This document shows positions 47,061 to 59,890 of a stretch of DNA of 64,000 nucleotides, in pieces. Under the pieces are notes generated by a model that was given only the letters and a program-made list of their open reading frames with translations, was not told the DNA's origin and searched no databases. The position numbers and the translations under genes were made by a program. The first letter of the stretch is position 1; each line of letters begins with the position of its first letter. This DNA is from Methylobacterium fujisawaense (GTDB taxonomy: Bacteria; Pseudomonadota; Alphaproteobacteria; Rhizobiales; Beijerinckiaceae), in assembly GCF_014138435.1 (NCBI RefSeq), contig NZ_JACJIM010000008.1, positions 186,001 to 250,000 on the forward strand, in the 5' to 3' direction.

Positions 47061-49583
47061 TCACAATCCTGTTTGCGCGGCGAATTCCGGTTCGGTCAGG
47101 AAATTCTTTCGGACGAGGGCTGCCCGGGTCGACGTGATCATCGCGCGCAGATCGGCGTTACTGGTGCCGATGCTTTGATCGCATCCCAGCTCGATCTCCA
47201 ACCCGAGACAAAGACGCTGCATCCCTGAGAGCCCGAGCATGCCGGCCATGCCTTTGAGCGCATGGACCTCCTTCGCTTTCGCCTTCCCGCTGGCATCGGT
47301 GCGGTCGAGATAGGCACAGGTGCCATGGGCATTTCGGAGTGCCTGAAGCAGGAGGGATTCGAGCTCGCTACCCAGTCTCTTTTGCAAGGACTGAAGTTTA
47401 CGATCGTCGAGCAGATCGGACTGCTGAGGTGGAGGCATCGGCGAGACCGCGCTGCCGCTCACGAGATTTCGCCTTCTCGCCGTGTAGTGAGCAATGGATG
47501 CGTTCAGCGAACCCCAATCGATCGGCTTCGCGATGCAGCTGTTCATTCCGGCTTCCAGGTAGCGTCGGCGCTCGCTCTCGTAGACGTTGGCCGTGAGCGC
47601 TATGATCGGCAGGCTCCTTTCCGGGCCCTCGAGGCGCCGGATCGCCCGCGTCGCCTCGACACCGTCCATGACCGGCATCTGGACATCCATCAGGATCAGA
47701 TCGAAGCAACCCTGCTTGGCCAATTCGACAACCTCGGCGCCATCCTGGGCGAAGATCACGGTATGACGATCCGATGCCAGCATCGAGCGGATGATACTGC
47801 GGATCAGCGGAATATCCTCGGCCACGAGGATGCGACGCGGTTGCAGATCCGATGGCCTGCATGGGATGGGGGCCGCGACGTCAGATCCGTCATGCTCAAG
47901 AAGGGGGATCTCAAACCAGAAGCGGCTGCCGGAACCGGGCGAGCTGGTAAAACCGATCGTTCCGCCCATCGCGGTGACGAGACGTCTGGAGATCGCCAGT
48001 CCCAAACCGCTCCCCCCGTAGCGTCGCGCTGTCGATTTATCTTCCTGTGTGAAGGCCGTAAAAACCTCCGCTTGATTCTCTTCGGCGATGCCGATGCCGC
48101 TGTCTTGCACCTCGATCCGGAGCAAGAGCCTGTTTTCACCGATCGAGCGATGGGTTGCGATAATCCTGATCGTTCCATGATGTGTGAATTTTATCGCATT
48201 TCCGACGAAATTCAGCGAGACTTGCCGGATCTTGGTCGGATCACCGATCGCGCAAGCTGGGATATGTTCGGAATAGTCTTCCTTGAACGCGATATCTTTG
48301 GCGCGGCAGAGCGGCTGCGTCGTCGCGCATACTTCATCGAAGAGGGATCTCACCGAGAAGATCGTGGACTCGATTTCGAGTTTTCCGGACTCGATCTTTG
48401 AGAAATCCAAAATGTTATTGATCACACTCAGAAGATGATGGCCGGATTGCCTGATGAGATCGAGATTTGTCTTCTGATTGGCCGTCAGGGATTCCTTCGC
48501 GAGCAGGTCCACCAAGCCGAGCACGCCGGTCATGGGCGTTCGAAGCTCGTGGCTCATGACGGACAGGAAATCGCTCTTCGCCCGGCCCGCGGTCTCGGCC
48601 TTGTCACGTGCCGCTTCGGCTTCCTCACGCGCGCGGTCGGCCGCCGCGCCCGCCTCACGCAAGCGGTGGGCCGCGTTTTCAAGTCGGGCGAGAAGCACGC
48701 CCAACGGGATGGCCGATAAGAGGGCCGTGAGGACGAACAAATTGTAGATGATCAGCAATTCGGCACTCGCAGCGCCCTTGGCCGCGCTCAGGGCCGCCGG
48801 TCCGTTGAAGGTGAACAATCGAACGGCGAGCGACACACCGAAGACCGCCGCGCTGCTGCCCAACAATCCGCCGCTGAGCGTTGCCAACAGCAACAGCGGT
48901 ATCGCGAGAAAAAGAAACGGCGTGTGAGACACCAGCAGAGCGTAACTGGCGGCCGCACTCGCGATCGTCAGAACGGCGATCTGAGATAATTTCCGGGGGT
49001 TGAGCCTTTCCAGAAGAGACCGTTCAGTCCAGCTCAGCACCAAAGGCAGCGCTACGAGCAAGTCGAGGGCTTCGGTGAAGGACCGGATCTGGATGATCGG
49101 CCGCTCCGTTGCGGGAACAAGGAGACGGATCCAGGCGAATTCGAACGCCGCGCTCAGCAGGCAGGCGAGCGAGCTGAAGACCGTAAGAAGGGGGATGGTT
49201 TTGACTGATAAGTACCAATTTGCTCCGCGGTTTATCTGCCTGAAAAGTGCCGCCGTCGCGCAGATTTCGAACACGTCCGCGATGACGATGCCGGATGTCG
49301 CCAGAATCGATTTGCCGATCAACAGGTGAGCGGCGAAGTTGGCGGCCGCGGCGGTCGCGATCGCCGGCGGCCATGCTTCCCGGCGCGTACGGAGCAGGAT
49401 GGCCAGGAAGAGGCTGTTCGCGCACCAGGGTATGATCGCGAAGACGGCGTGATCGTTCACATAAAAGCGGCTTGCTGCGGGGATCAGATAGAGGATCGGA
49501 ACGGCGCCGAAGGCGGCTGCAAAAATCCAGTTGCCGCCGGCGGGTCGGGTGAGCCCATCGATGATGTGCTTCATCTGACGCAT
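47061..49583 (-). CDS. membrane hybrid histidine kinase with MASE1-like sensor, receiver and Hpt
   Basis: 840 residues. The first 300 residues form about eight to ten membrane helices with a MASE1-like pattern ([21 protein letters not shown]). A coiled linker leads to HisKA ([19 protein letters not shown], His345) and HATPase (N-box [27 protein letters not shown]). The receiver has phospho-Asp633 ([13 protein letters not shown]). A C-terminal Hpt domain carries [20 protein letters not shown] (His774). This is a complete phosphorelay from His through Asp to His; the final Asp may be on the NarL-type regulator opposite. Confidence 0.9.
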   Translation of the reverse strand: MRQMKHIIDGLTRPAGGNWIFAAAFGAVPILYLIPAASRFYVNDHAVFAIIPWCANSLFLAILLRTRREAWPPAIATAAAANFAAHLLIGKSILATSGIVIADVFEICATAALFRQINRGANWYLSVKTIPLLTVFSSLACLLSAAFEFAWIRLLVPATERPIIQIRSFTEALDLLVALPLVLSWTERSLLERLNPRKLSQIAVLTIASAAASYALLVSHTPFLFLAIPLLLLATLSGGLLGSSAAVFGVSLAVRLFTFNGPAALSAAKGAASAELLIIYNLFVLTALLSAIPLGVLLARLENAAHRLREAGAAADRAREEAEAARDKAETAGRAKSDFLSVMSHELRTPMTGVLGLVDLLAKESLTANQKTNLDLIRQSGHHLLSVINNILDFSKIESGKLEIESTIFSVRSLFDEVCATTQPLCRAKDIAFKEDYSEHIPACAIGDPTKIRQVSLNFVGNAIKFTHHGTIRIIATHRSIGENRLLLRIEVQDSGIGIAEENQAEVFTAFTQEDKSTARRYGGSGLGLAISRRLVTAMGGTIGFTSSPGSGSRFWFEIPLLEHDGSDVAAPIPCRPSDLQPRRILVAEDIPLIRSIIRSMLASDRHTVIFAQDGAEVVELAKQGCFDLILMDVQMPVMDGVEATRAIRRLEGPERSLPIIALTANVYESERRRYLEAGMNSCIAKPIDWGSLNASIAHYTARRRNLVSGSAVSPMPPPQQSDLLDDRKLQSLQKRLGSELESLLLQALRNAHGTCAYLDRTDASGKAKAKEVHALKGMAGMLGLSGMQRLCLGLEIELGCDQSIGTSNADLRAMITSTRAALVRKNFLTEPEFAAQTGL

Positions 49584-50404
49584 GAGGGCGTGCCTCGTGG
49601 ATCGGAAGCAGGTTACAGTCTCGGTCGCCGTCTGCGGTTCGCGGCCATGAGAATGGAGCGGTTTCCCGGTGGGTCAACTATTTTCATCGACAGAAGATTG
49701 TATTCAAGTCGCGATATGAATCTGTATATCGCGATTGTCTGTAAAATCTGAATTTTCAGTCCTTTGTCCCGAGGTCCTGACGATCGTTTGCGTTTGAGCG
49801 CAGACCGAACCGGCCGTCACACGCGGCGCCGATGCCCGTCGTCAGTCGCGCGGAGGGGGACTTCGGCCTTGAGGACTGGACGCTCTGGTCCGTTCCGGGT
49901 GGGAGATGCGTCGGCCGGCACGGGGCGGCGCGAGGACCGGTCCGACACTTGAGCCTTGCCCCCTCACGCACGATGGCATCGCCCCGGTCGATATCCGGTG
50001 GGCGCGGGGATGCTTGGGCGCCCCTGCCCTCGCACATGACGTTCGAGGCCGCGGCAGGCGTCCGGATCCTGCCCGATCGCGGTGCGCACGGCACATTTCA
50101 CGAGGCTGCCGTGTCGTCCGGATGAGACGCGGGTCCCCTCCCCTGGACGGGAGAGGGGGCACGCCGCGCCCGTCACAGCTTCACCGTTGTGGACCGTGCG
50201 CGTTGCAACCGGACACCGCCCGTGCGCCGCAGCGAACGATCAGCCGGATCATCTCCGGCATCGCGGCGCATGAGCGTCCGGGTCATCGCCCTGCCGCCGA
50301 CGCGCGCGCACGGGATCCGGCTGCTCCGGATCCCGTGAACGGTGCTTCGATCAGGTTCACCGGCCGATGCGTGGCCTGCAAGCCATGGTGCGGCCGTGGG
50401 CCGG
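49584..50404. other. intergenic, 820 bp, no gene supported
   Basis: 49680-49760 is AT-rich, as for a promoter of the kinase gene. The rest has short ORFs only, with no recognisable domain. Confidence 0.45.
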
Positions 50405-50641
50405 TCAGTGAGCGGGCGGATTGGCCGTCACGTCACGGATCTCTTCGGGCCCAAGCCCGAGATTGTGAACCGCATCCGGCGAGAGCTCGCCGACCGTCTC
50501 GACGCGATCGGCTGGCGGCGCCCCGTCGGCGGCTTTGTTGACGAGGTACAGCGCCCGGCGCGGATCCGCCTCCGCGACCGCGTAAAGCTTCGGCGCAGTG
50601 AAATTCCCGGCCTTCGTAATTTTTACGACCCAGCCACTCAT
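50405..50641 (-). CDS. small hypothetical protein
   Basis: 78 residues from the ATG at 50639-50641, preceded by GGAGACAAGC. MSGWVVKITKAGNFTAPKLYAVAEADPRRALYLVNKA begins like a small beta-rich protein and continues VGELSPDAVHNLGLGPEEIRDV. Similar short proteins are seen in Rhizobiales without assigned function. An earlier start (MILMRPAEADML) is possible. Confidence 0.6.
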   Translation of the reverse strand: MSGWVVKITKAGNFTAPKLYAVAEADPRRALYLVNKAADGAPPADRVETVGELSPDAVHNLGLGPEEIRDVTANPPAH

Positions 50642-50762
50642 CGCTTGTCTCCGCAACATGTCCGCCTCGGCAGGTCGCATGAGGATCATGCCGAGCAGAA
50701 CTAAGGAACATGTGAGATACGCGGCCTTATTAGGCCGATAATTCCGCGATGTCAAAGTATAA

Positions 50763-52559
50763 TTAAGCCGCGAAAAAAGCGGCTCCACTGTCGTCGCGTT
50801 TCGGAAAGCTGATTTGATCGAGCTGTTCGAGTTCCGCGGCAGCCTCGCGGACACCCTGCCCGCGTGCCGCTTCGAACCAGCGCCGTGCCTCGGCCTCGTC
50901 CTTCGAGCCCGTGAGCCCGCGGGCCAGGTAGCGACCTGCAGCCAGTTGCGCATCCGCATGTCCTGCCTCCGCCGCTGCTCTGAACAGGCTCAACGCACGG
51001 GGGAAGTCCGGTTTCAGACCGTACCCGCCGTCGAGCATGGCGGCCAGAGCATAGATTGCCCCGACATGGCCGCTCTCGGCCGCGCGCTCGAACAGATGGA
51101 AGGCCTGGACGCGGTCGACGGGGCCCCCTCGGCCGTTGACCATCATCTCGCCCAACATCGCCTGCGCCTCCGCGACGCCGCCTTCGGCGGCGCGCGCGAT
51201 CCAGGCCCGGCCCTCCACGGCATCGCCGACGACTCCTCGGCCCTCGGCGATCATCCGACCGTACCAGAACTGGGCGATCGGCATCTCCTCGGCCGCCTTG
51301 CGCAGCCACAGGGCCGCCTGCGCCTCGTCGTATCCACCGCCGATGCCGTGCGACAGACAGATGCCGAAGTTGAAGGCCGCCGCCAGATTGCCCTGCCTGG
51401 CGCTGCGCTCAAACCAGTGGCGGGTCCGCACATCGTCGCCGGGCGCGCCCTCACCGGCGAGGATCAGATTTCCGAGATCGACCTGGGAGACTTCACTGCC
51501 GAGGTTGGCCGCCTCCCGCAGCCAGTGCGCGGCCCTGTCCGAGTCCTGAGCGCCGCCTAGGCCGACTTGGTAGAGCTGGCTCAGCGTTCGCGCCGCGCCG
51601 GCATAGCCGGCCTTTGCCGCGCGCTCGAGCCAGAGCGCCGCTTCGACGAAATTGGGCGCCAGATCGCCACCTCTGGCGTGCAGGTGCCCGACCAGCGCGG
51701 CGGCGTGTGCGTCTCCTGCCAGACCCGCGCGTCTGAGCCACGTCTCCCCCAGGATCGGATTCCGCTCGACGCCGTCGCCATTGAGCAGTGCGAGACCCAA
51801 GCTCGTTTGGGCGGCGACGATGCCGCCCTCGGCCGCCCGCGCGTAGAGCTCGACGGCGCGTTCCGCACTTCTCGGCACGCCGATACCCGCATGCGTGAGC
51901 GCACCGAGCAGGAACAACGCATCCCCCAAGCCGGCCGCCGCCGCCTTCTCGATCTCGGCGACCGCCAGCGCAGTGTCCTCGGGCGTCTGCTTCCGCAGAC
52001 GCAGCAGTCCCAGGCCGAGATGCCCCTGCGGACAGCCGGCCCCGGCCGACGCCAGGTACCAGCGTTCCCCCTCGGCTTCGTCGCGCAGGGCGTTCGGGCC
52101 CGCCGTCAGGATGTAGCCGAGCAGGGCCTGCCCTTCGCGCGAATCGTTGGCGGAGGCCCGTCGCGCCCAGAGGATGGCGGAGACGGGATCGGATTGCTTT
52201 CGCTCGTCGGCGCGGTCGAAGGCCAACTCGTCCGTGAGCGAAGACCTCTGCTCCGCCATCCCGGTATCGCCGCGCATGCACAGCAACGCGAGCTTGAACT
52301 GTGCCTCCGCATGCTCGCCTTCTGCCGCGGCGGTCATCCAGCGGACGGCTTCGGTGATGCTTTCGGGGACGCCCGTCCCGTCCAGGTAGCATTGCCCGAG
52401 GTGGAACTGCGCGTCCGGCAAGCCGCCCTGGGCCGCCCGGCTGATCTGAGCGACGCCGTCCTTGAACCGGCCGCTCTCCAGCAGGCTGAGGCCGAGCCTG
52501 AGCCGCGCGGTCGGAGAAGCCGGAGCCAGGAACCTGTCGACGATCTTCATCCGCCGCAC
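50763..52559 (-). CDS. Sel1-like repeat protein
   Basis: 598 residues, made almost entirely of Sel1/TPR-like repeats of about 36 residues with the signature A-x-x-x-L-G-x-x-Y-x-x-G-x-G-V-x-x-D-x-x-x-A-x-x-W; examples are AQFHLGQCYLDGTGVPESITEAVRWM and AQTSLGLALLNGDGVERN. About a dozen units are visible. No signal peptide is evident. It starts 22 bp after the HlyD gene on the same strand, so it is part of the secretion operon and may scaffold assembly or regulate it. Confidence 0.85.
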   Translation of the reverse strand: MRRMKIVDRFLAPASPTARLRLGLSLLESGRFKDGVAQISRAAQGGLPDAQFHLGQCYLDGTGVPESITEAVRWMTAAAEGEHAEAQFKLALLCMRGDTGMAEQRSSLTDELAFDRADERKQSDPVSAILWARRASANDSREGQALLGYILTAGPNALRDEAEGERWYLASAGAGCPQGHLGLGLLRLRKQTPEDTALAVAEIEKAAAAGLGDALFLLGALTHAGIGVPRSAERAVELYARAAEGGIVAAQTSLGLALLNGDGVERNPILGETWLRRAGLAGDAHAAALVGHLHARGGDLAPNFVEAALWLERAAKAGYAGAARTLSQLYQVGLGGAQDSDRAAHWLREAANLGSEVSQVDLGNLILAGEGAPGDDVRTRHWFERSARQGNLAAAFNFGICLSHGIGGGYDEAQAALWLRKAAEEMPIAQFWYGRMIAEGRGVVGDAVEGRAWIARAAEGGVAEAQAMLGEMMVNGRGGPVDRVQAFHLFERAAESGHVGAIYALAAMLDGGYGLKPDFPRALSLFRAAAEAGHADAQLAAGRYLARGLTGSKDEAEARRWFEAARGQGVREAAAELEQLDQISFPKRDDSGAAFFAA

Positions 52560-52581
52560 GCCTCCGAAGAGTGGCGATTAT

Positions 52582-53982
52582 TCACGGCTCCCGCATCCCT
52601 TCAAGTCCGACGGGCAGCAGGCGGGCGAACAGATACTTGAGCATCGTTCGATCCCCGACCATCACATCGGTCGTCACGGGCATACCGGCGGTCATGTGGA
52701 AGTTATCGGGCAGTCCGTGAAGCTTGATCGCGGTCAGTTCCACGCGCGCGCGGAACCAGACGCCGTTGGCCGCCTGCCCGCCGACACTGCTTCGCTGCGT
52801 CTCCTGCTGCCCGGTGAAGCTGTCGGCGCTCACGCTCTTCACGACGCCGTCCGCCATGCCGTACTGCACGAAGGGGAACGTATCGAACTTCACGCTGACT
52901 TTCTGTCCGGGATGGACGTAACCCGCCTCGTCGGCCGCGATGCGCGTCTCGACTTCCAGGGGCGTGTCCCGCGGCACCAGCGTGATGAGCTGCTCGCCGG
53001 ATTGCAGGATCGAACCGACCGACACCTTGGCGACATTCAGGACGATCGCGTCCTGTTCGGCCACCAGATTGACCAGCTGTCGACGGAGGGTCGCCTTCCG
53101 CAGGCCTTCCTGGGCCTCGTTGAGGCTGCGGCGCCGCAGGGTGATCTCCTGGCTGATCTGCGATTTCCAGTGCTGCGAGAAGGCATCCCGCTCGGCGATC
53201 ATCTGATTGAGGTCGTTCCGGGCCCGGCCCGCGGACGCGGTCGCATCCTTCAGGTTCCTCTGCATCTCGATGCGCTGGTCCTGAGCGACCAGGCGATTCA
53301 TCTGGCTGCCGACTTGGAGGCGCTCCAGCTGCAGGCGTTTCGATTCGAGGATCCCGGCGATCTCCGCGCGCTCGCCGAACGCCTTGGCATCGAGATCCGC
53401 GCGCGCGAGCTGCGTCTCCAAACCTCTGATCTTCTGATCGTAGCTCTCGATCTGGTGCCGGTACTGGGCCTGTCGCTGTCCGTAGAGAGCGACCTGAATC
53501 ACGGTCGCGGCGTCGGCCGAGGACGGATGGAACGGCGATCCCGTGCTCTCCGCCGTCAGCCGATCCACCTCCGCCTGAAGGCTGAGAACTTGGTTCTCCA
53601 GGGCCCGAGCGTCGGCGCCGGTGAAGGTCGGATCGAGTTCGGCAAGGAGTTCGCCGGCGCGGACGACTTGGCCTTCGCGAACCTTGATCGAGCGCACGAT
53701 CGACGTTTCCAAGGGCTGAAGGACGATCGTCGGGCTCGTCGACACCATCCGCCCCCCGCCCGTGACCACGACGTCGACGGGACACGTGGCCAGGATGAGG
53801 CCCGAGGCAATCACGAGCGTGAGGACCACGCCGAGCATGCTGCGCGCCGCAGGTTGAACCGGCATCGCGAGGAGCGCCGCCGTCGGAGACTGGAACTCCA
53901 GGAGGACCGGACCGACATCCGCCTCCGCGGGCGAGAGGCGCCTGATCCGGAAATTGAACCAGCTTGCGAGAGAGTTACTCAT
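52582..53982 (-). CDS. HlyD-family periplasmic adaptor of type I secretion
   Basis: 466 residues. A cytosolic N-terminus and one membrane helix (MLGVVLTLVIASGLILATCP) are followed by the lipoyl-like segment VVTGGGRMVSTSPTIVLQPLETSIVRSIKVREGQVVRAGELLAELDPT, a long coiled-coil hairpin, and the beta-barrel region ending VSVKFDTFPFVQYGMADGVVKSVS. This is the adaptor that joins the inner-membrane ABC protein to TolC. The start at 53980-53982 is 106 bp after the ABC gene. Confidence 0.9.
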   Translation of the reverse strand: MSNSLASWFNFRIRRLSPAEADVGPVLLEFQSPTAALLAMPVQPAARSMLGVVLTLVIASGLILATCPVDVVVTGGGRMVSTSPTIVLQPLETSIVRSIKVREGQVVRAGELLAELDPTFTGADARALENQVLSLQAEVDRLTAESTGSPFHPSSADAATVIQVALYGQRQAQYRHQIESYDQKIRGLETQLARADLDAKAFGERAEIAGILESKRLQLERLQVGSQMNRLVAQDQRIEMQRNLKDATASAGRARNDLNQMIAERDAFSQHWKSQISQEITLRRRSLNEAQEGLRKATLRRQLVNLVAEQDAIVLNVAKVSVGSILQSGEQLITLVPRDTPLEVETRIAADEAGYVHPGQKVSVKFDTFPFVQYGMADGVVKSVSADSFTGQQETQRSSVGGQAANGVWFRARVELTAIKLHGLPDNFHMTAGMPVTTDVMVGDRTMLKYLFARLLPVGLEGMREP

Positions 53983-54088
53983 CGGCGAGCCTTTGTTTCC
54001 GTATGGCCGTGGCTCAGAACAACCTGAGGGCTTGCTCCACCCGGCGCCGCGTTCGTCCGGAGCGAATGGCGCAGCCTGCGGTCTCCGA

Positions 54089-56293
54089 TCACGTGGCGCT
54101 CAGGTAGATCGGAGACGGACGCGCCTCCTCCAGATGCCGATTCTGCTGTTGCCACAACTGCTTGTAGATCGTGCAATGCTCGACCAGATGGTCATGGGGA
54201 CCGATGGCGATCGCACTGCCCTTGTCGAGCACCAGGATCTGGTCGCAACGGATCAGGGACGAGAGCCGGTGGGACACGATGATCATGGTCCGGCCGCTCG
54301 CGATCCGCTGGAGGTTCGCGTTCACCAGGGCCTCGCTTTCGGGATCCAGCGCGCTGGTCGCCTCGTCCAGGATGAGCAATCTCGGATCCGTGATCAGGGC
54401 GCGGGCGATCGCGAGCCGCTGCCTCTGGCCGCCCGACAGGTTCGCGGAGCCCTCTTCGATCCAGGTCTCGTAGCCGCGGGGCAGCCGTTCGACGAACTCT
54501 TCCGCGCCAGCAAGCCGCGCGGCGCGGATCACGTCCTCGAAGGTCAAGCCCGGCCGGCCGGCGATGATGTTCTCGCGCACCGTCCCGCGGAACAGGAAGT
54601 TGTCCTGCATGACCACGCCGAAGCTCCGACGCAGGTGCGTGAGGTTGATCTCGCGCAGGTCCGAGCCGTCGATCTTCAACCGGCCCGTGTAGTCGCGATT
54701 GATCCCCTGCAGCAGGCGCGCGATGGTCGACTTGCCGGACCCGCTGCGGCCGACCAGCCCCAGCATCGTTCCCGCGGGGATGCTGAAGGAAACCTCGCGC
54801 AAGGCCGCCGACTGCGCGCCCGGGTACCGGAAGCCGACCTCCTCGAAGCTTATCTGTCCCGCGAATTGGGGGCGCAGGCCGCTCCGTGCCGCCTCGGTCT
54901 CGGTCGGATGGTTGAGCACCTCCGCGACCTGGCTGATCGACATGCGGATCTCTTCGATGTCCTGAAGCAGCTTGGCGAAGCTGATCAGCGGGCTCGCGAC
55001 GCGGCCGCCGAGCATCATGAAGGCGATCAGGCTGCCCGCGGTGATGCCGGTCGTTCCCGCCGGGGCCAGGACCACGATGTACGCGCCGCAGAGGAGGATG
55101 CCCCGGTCGATGAAGCGCTCGAGCGGCAGCGAGAGCGTCTGCGCCCAGTTGACGATACGGCCGGCCGCCAGCCGCGCCTTGCCCGATTCGGCGACGCGTT
55201 CGTCCCATTCGCGCTTCCGCACGTCCTCGATCGCCAGCGACTTGACCGTCCGCATCCCGTGCACGGTCTCGACCAGGGTCCCGCCCTTCTGGATCTCGGC
55301 CGCGATCAGCCGCGCATAGACGGTCCGGATCGCCGGCAGGAAGGCCAGCACGAGCCCCCCGACACAGGCGGACGCGACCAGCACCATCCACGCCAAGGTC
55401 ACGCTCATGTAGAACAGGAACGGCAGCAGGACGACGAGCGTAAGCAGGTCCAGAACGGTCGAGACCAGCTTCCCTGTCAGGAAGTCGCGGATCTTGAAGA
55501 CCTGCGAGATTTTATGGGTCGTCTCGCCGGTCGGGGATCGCTCGAAGAACTCGATCGGCAAGGCCAGCAGGCGCCGGAACACGTGAACGTTCAGACGGGC
55601 ATCGATCCGGGTCGACATCACTTCGACGATCTCGCGCCGCGCGTAGCTGATCAGCGCTTCGTAGACCGTCACGAGGACCAGCATGAGCGTGATCAGCGTG
55701 AGCGTCGACACCGTGTTGTGGGTCAGAACCCGGTCGAGTGCCGCCATGACCAGGAATGGCGGCAGGATCTGCAGAACGCTGACCGCCAGGGAGGCGGTCA
55801 GGATCTCGCGAAGATTGCGCTTCTCCGTGAGGACGAGCCTGGCGAGCCAACCGAGCGAGAAGGCGGCCTCGTCGTCCGTCGTCGCGCGCGAGCGGCGGAC
55901 GAGAAGGGCCTCGCCGTTCCAGACCCGCTCAAGGCGCAGCTCGTCGATCTCGATGCCGGTGCCGCTGGGGCCCGTCGGTCCCTCGATGAAGCAGACGCCT
56001 CGCTCACGATCGCGGCGCGTGATGAGGGCGGCATGCCCGTCGGCAAGAAACACAACGATGGGGCCGACGTGTTCCAGCCGCATGAGCTGGGACCGGCGCA
56101 TGCGCACCGCCCTGGCCCAAAGGCCGGACGCCGTTGCCCATGCCGCGAGCGAGGCCGGCGCCGGTACCGGACCTTCGGACTCGCGCGGGTAGTCGGCGGG
56201 ATCGAGGTCAGCGCCATGGTGGTGTGCGACCCGCACGACCGCCATGATACGCGCCTGCGCCTCGCGCGACATCGCACGGTCTGAGACGCTCAC
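54089..56293 (-). CDS. type I secretion ABC transporter with C39-like domain
   Basis: 734 residues. An N-terminal peptidase-C39-like domain (about 1-140) has no catalytic Cys at the expected start position (AHHHGADLDPADY), so it is the inactive kind that docks unfolded substrates in HlyB-type exporters. The six-helix domain (170-450) and the ATPase follow: GRSGSGKSTIARL (Walker A), MQDNFLFRGT (Q-loop), ANLSGGQRQRLAIARAL (signature), LLILDEATSALDPES (Walker B) and VSHRLSSL. It is divergent from the collagen-like gene, its likely substrate. No outer-membrane TolC-like gene is in the window. Confidence 0.9.
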   Translation of the reverse strand: MSVSDRAMSREAQARIMAVVRVAHHHGADLDPADYPRESEGPVPAPASLAAWATASGLWARAVRMRRSQLMRLEHVGPIVVFLADGHAALITRRDRERGVCFIEGPTGPSGTGIEIDELRLERVWNGEALLVRRSRATTDDEAAFSLGWLARLVLTEKRNLREILTASLAVSVLQILPPFLVMAALDRVLTHNTVSTLTLITLMLVLVTVYEALISYARREIVEVMSTRIDARLNVHVFRRLLALPIEFFERSPTGETTHKISQVFKIRDFLTGKLVSTVLDLLTLVVLLPFLFYMSVTLAWMVLVASACVGGLVLAFLPAIRTVYARLIAAEIQKGGTLVETVHGMRTVKSLAIEDVRKREWDERVAESGKARLAAGRIVNWAQTLSLPLERFIDRGILLCGAYIVVLAPAGTTGITAGSLIAFMMLGGRVASPLISFAKLLQDIEEIRMSISQVAEVLNHPTETEAARSGLRPQFAGQISFEEVGFRYPGAQSAALREVSFSIPAGTMLGLVGRSGSGKSTIARLLQGINRDYTGRLKIDGSDLREINLTHLRRSFGVVMQDNFLFRGTVRENIIAGRPGLTFEDVIRAARLAGAEEFVERLPRGYETWIEEGSANLSGGQRQRLAIARALITDPRLLILDEATSALDPESEALVNANLQRIASGRTMIIVSHRLSSLIRCDQILVLDKGSAIAIGPHDHLVEHCTIYKQLWQQQNRHLEEARPSPIYLSAT

Positions 56294-56779
56294 CTCTCGA
56301 ACTCCGAACGCGGCCCCGCGGGTGTCGGGCGCTGGTGCATGGCGACTCCACGTCGTCTGATCGGGTCATGCGAAGCTCGGGCAGGCACCCTGAGGGGGCA
56401 CCCGCTCGGTGCGTCTCATGCGGGCGCGCCCGCCGCTCACGATCATGCCGGCCCGCGGTTCGGGCTGGAATAGGCCACAGGTTATAGACTTCTTAACCTT
56501 TTCGACTTCGGCGCCTCCCGGGTCCGCAGATCGTCTCGTGAAATCTGCTTTCGCATCCGCCTGACCGTGATTCGGTTCTGGGTCCGGCGTGTTTAGTTAA
56601 CGAATTATAACCTCTGGCATATGGCTCGGCCAATTTGTCTCGCGATAGGAGGATCCCCTGTGCTGGCATGCTGCCTCGTATGCGCTGCCTTGTGCGAAAA
56701 CAGATCTGATTTCCGTTGTTCGAGAGGCCGGCGCCACCAAGACTGAAGGTGGGCAAGAGCCATAGCGAGGGAGATTGCA
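56294..56779. promoter_or_regulatory. divergent promoter region between secretion operon and collagen-like gene
   Basis: 486 bp. AT-rich pockets lie near 56478-56505 and 56592-56625 (TTAGTTAACGAATTATAACC), suitable for promoters. No gene is present. GAGGGAG at 56767-56773 is the ribosome site of the collagen-like gene. Confidence 0.45.
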
Positions 56780-59146
<2,367 letters not shown>

Positions 59147-59890
59147 CTGGGGTGACATGCGGAGGGCGCCTTTCCGGGCGCCCTCCCGAACAGAGAGGCC
59201 GCAGCTCGCCGCTGCGGCTTCTCCACGTTCGGCGCGGGCCGCGCAGGGCGAGGCGAGATGCGTCCAGCGCCCGAATCGCTCCGGTGCCGGCCCGCCACGG
59301 AGACCACGAGCGGTGCGCATGGGGGTGGCATCGGTGTTGCGCGGGTGGCTTCGATGCGCCGTGGCCGCGCGCATACCGAATGGTAATTCTTGGTCCCGAC
59401 CGACGGCGACGTTCCCTCGGCAGCGCCAGACGCACCTCACGCCTGCGGGCAGACACCGCCCACACGCACGGAAGCCCTCGCCGACCGTCGCATCCAGCAG
59501 CGCCTCGCGACACGGGAAGGCCTGCGACCTCGTCCGGGATGGCCTCAGCGGCTGGTCGACCAGACGTCGGCATATCCGGGCGGGTCCGCGGCCCCGTCGT
59601 CCGGCACCTGACCGAGGGGCGGTTCTGTGCCCTCCGAGATCGGGATCTCACCCCATGCGGGCTTTTCGAGCCGGGACGATTCGGTCCGGATCGTTCCTGC
59701 CGACAGATTGATGTTACACCGCGCGAGCTATACTATCCGGCGAAGATATGGCAACATAGGCGTCTTTTCGGCTCCCTGAAATCTGTAATATATCAACGAA
59801 GTCCGGTTTTCATGTGCGCCATGCGTCCGGACGGGGGTACTGAAAATTCTTGTCAGCCGCTCGCCTCTTTGATCGGGAGAGAACGGGACC
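59147..59890. other. intergenic between collagen-like gene and glycosyltransferase
   Basis: No gene is supported. A hairpin (59161-59186) follows the collagen-like stop. 59710-59820 is AT-rich and may hold the glycosyltransferase promoter. Confidence 0.45.
59161..59186 (+). terminator. GC-rich hairpin after the collagen-like gene
   Basis: GGAGGGCGCC, 6-nt loop, GGCGCCCTCC, 15 bp past the stop codon. No U-tract. Confidence 0.55.
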
